Shown here in pieces: positions 29,762 to 30,085 of a stretch of 30,085 nt of DNA. Each line of letters begins with the position of its first letter. Position 1 is the first letter of the stretch. The translations under genes were made by a program, and so were the position numbers. The DNA is from a virus: IMG/VR virus record IMGVR_UViG_3300031963_000667, positions 1 through 30,085 of that record. One strand, given 5' to 3'. The notes below the pieces were generated by a model that saw nothing but the letters and a program-made list of their open reading frames with translations, searched no databases and was not told the origin of the DNA.

Positions 29762-29834
29762 ATTTTTGTCATTATTTTTGTGTCGTCTCTCCGACTGTCA
29801 TGGCAAAGGGTGTCGGTCGTAACCGGCCTAAGCC

Positions 29835-29867
29835 AAAGAAAAGGAGGTCCTACTCTGAGGTGCCTCC
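29835..29867 (-). terminator. Weak terminator-like hairpin before the capsid gene
   Basis: On the minus strand GGAGG (29867-29863) and CCTCC (29847-29843) form a 5-bp stem followed by TTTTCTTT. It lies 15 bases after the stop of the 59-aa gene. The stem is short and the loop long, so termination would be partial at best; an RNA processing role is equally possible. Confidence 0.3.
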
Positions 29868-29881
29868 AATCCAATTAAAAG

Positions 29882-30061
29882 TTAGGGCCAGGTAGCAAGC
29901 GTACCAGCTTGTACCTTAACACCTTTAGGGCTCATCTCAGTGAGCGTTTGATTAGCTTCACCGTACGCAGTAGCAAAGGCAGCAGAGCCTGCAGTAGGTG
30001 TAACATATTGAACAGCAGATACCGAAGAGTTCTTCGGATCAAAGGGATTAGCTCGTGCCAT
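29882..30061 (-). CDS. 59-aa hypothetical protein upstream of the capsid gene
   Basis: Frame MARANPFDPKNSSVSAVQYV... ending VQAGTLATWP, 59 residues. It is polar with an Ala-rich middle and has no recognised family. It lies where T7 has the end of the scaffolding gene, and a small accessory head protein is possible. Just upstream, bases 30085-30064 on the minus strand could be the last codons of another gene (TAPIIG then TAA), but seven codons are too few to call. The frame also stays open to the window edge without the ATG, so a longer N-terminus cannot be fully excluded. Confidence 0.65.
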   Translation of the reverse strand: MARANPFDPKNSSVSAVQYVTPTAGSAAFATAYGEANQTLTEMSPKGVKVQAGTLATWP

Positions 30062-30085
30062 AATTAACCAATGATAGGTGCAGTG

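Noticed and set aside
30064-30085. Possible last seven codons of an upstream gene (TAPIIG and a stop).
   Set aside because: Too short to support a gene; noted under the 59-aa gene.
1-30085. Insertion sequence, integrase or attachment site.
   Set aside because: No transposase or integrase motif and no terminal inverted repeats were found; the only mobile-type gene is the HNH nuclease.

Overview
The window is part of a T7-like podovirus (Autographiviridae type) that very probably infects a picocyanobacterium such as Synechococcus or Cyanobium. Evidence: a single-subunit RNA polymerase; a complete T7-order structural block (major capsid, tail tubes A and B, three internal virion proteins, tail fibre, holin-like gene, small and large terminase); a flavin-dependent thymidylate synthase ThyX; and a C39-peptidase/glucosaminidase endolysin plus many small proteins of cyanophage character. 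All supported genes lie on the minus strand, so transcription runs from right to left in these coordinates. Portal, scaffold and DNA replication genes are outside the window.

Layout in the direction of transcription. 30.06-28.1 kb: a 59-aa protein, the major capsid protein, a 109-aa and a 56-aa protein, then a strong intrinsic terminator with a UUCG loop. 28.07-16.7 kb: tail tube A, tail tube B, and gp14-, gp15- and gp16-like internal virion proteins; the gp15-like protein carries two peptidoglycan-hydrolase-like domains. 16.7-12.4 kb: two pectate-lyase-fold tail fibre/spike genes flanked by 31-nt duplicated scars. 12.4-5.97 kb: lysis and packaging genes (holin-like, endolysin, membrane/coiled-coil protein, small terminase, tail-lysozyme-like protein, HNH nuclease, two unknown proteins, large terminase). 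5.97-5.74 kb: a cluster of hairpins with a strong terminator. 5.73-4.68 kb: a small basic protein, ThyX and another basic protein.

4.68-3.84 kb is an 835-base stretch without a convincing gene. It has sigma70-like leftward promoters near its left side. Because right-end late genes are followed here by left-end early genes, the physical genome ends (terminal repeat/packaging site) should lie in this stretch, and the contig is probably circularly closed or from a concatemer. 3.84-1.13 kb: the early region, a chain of a dozen short genes, many joined by TAATG, TGATG or ATGA overlaps. It includes an ArdA-like antirestriction protein, a 26-aa membrane peptide and a GC-rich gene of foreign composition. 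1.13-0 kb: the N-terminal 375 residues of the phage RNA polymerase, cut by the window edge.

The clearest unusual features are the tail-fibre cassette scars, an apparently circularly permuted M23 peptidase domain, the genome-end junction, the hairpin cluster after the terminase, and the overlapping small early genes including the nested membrane peptide.
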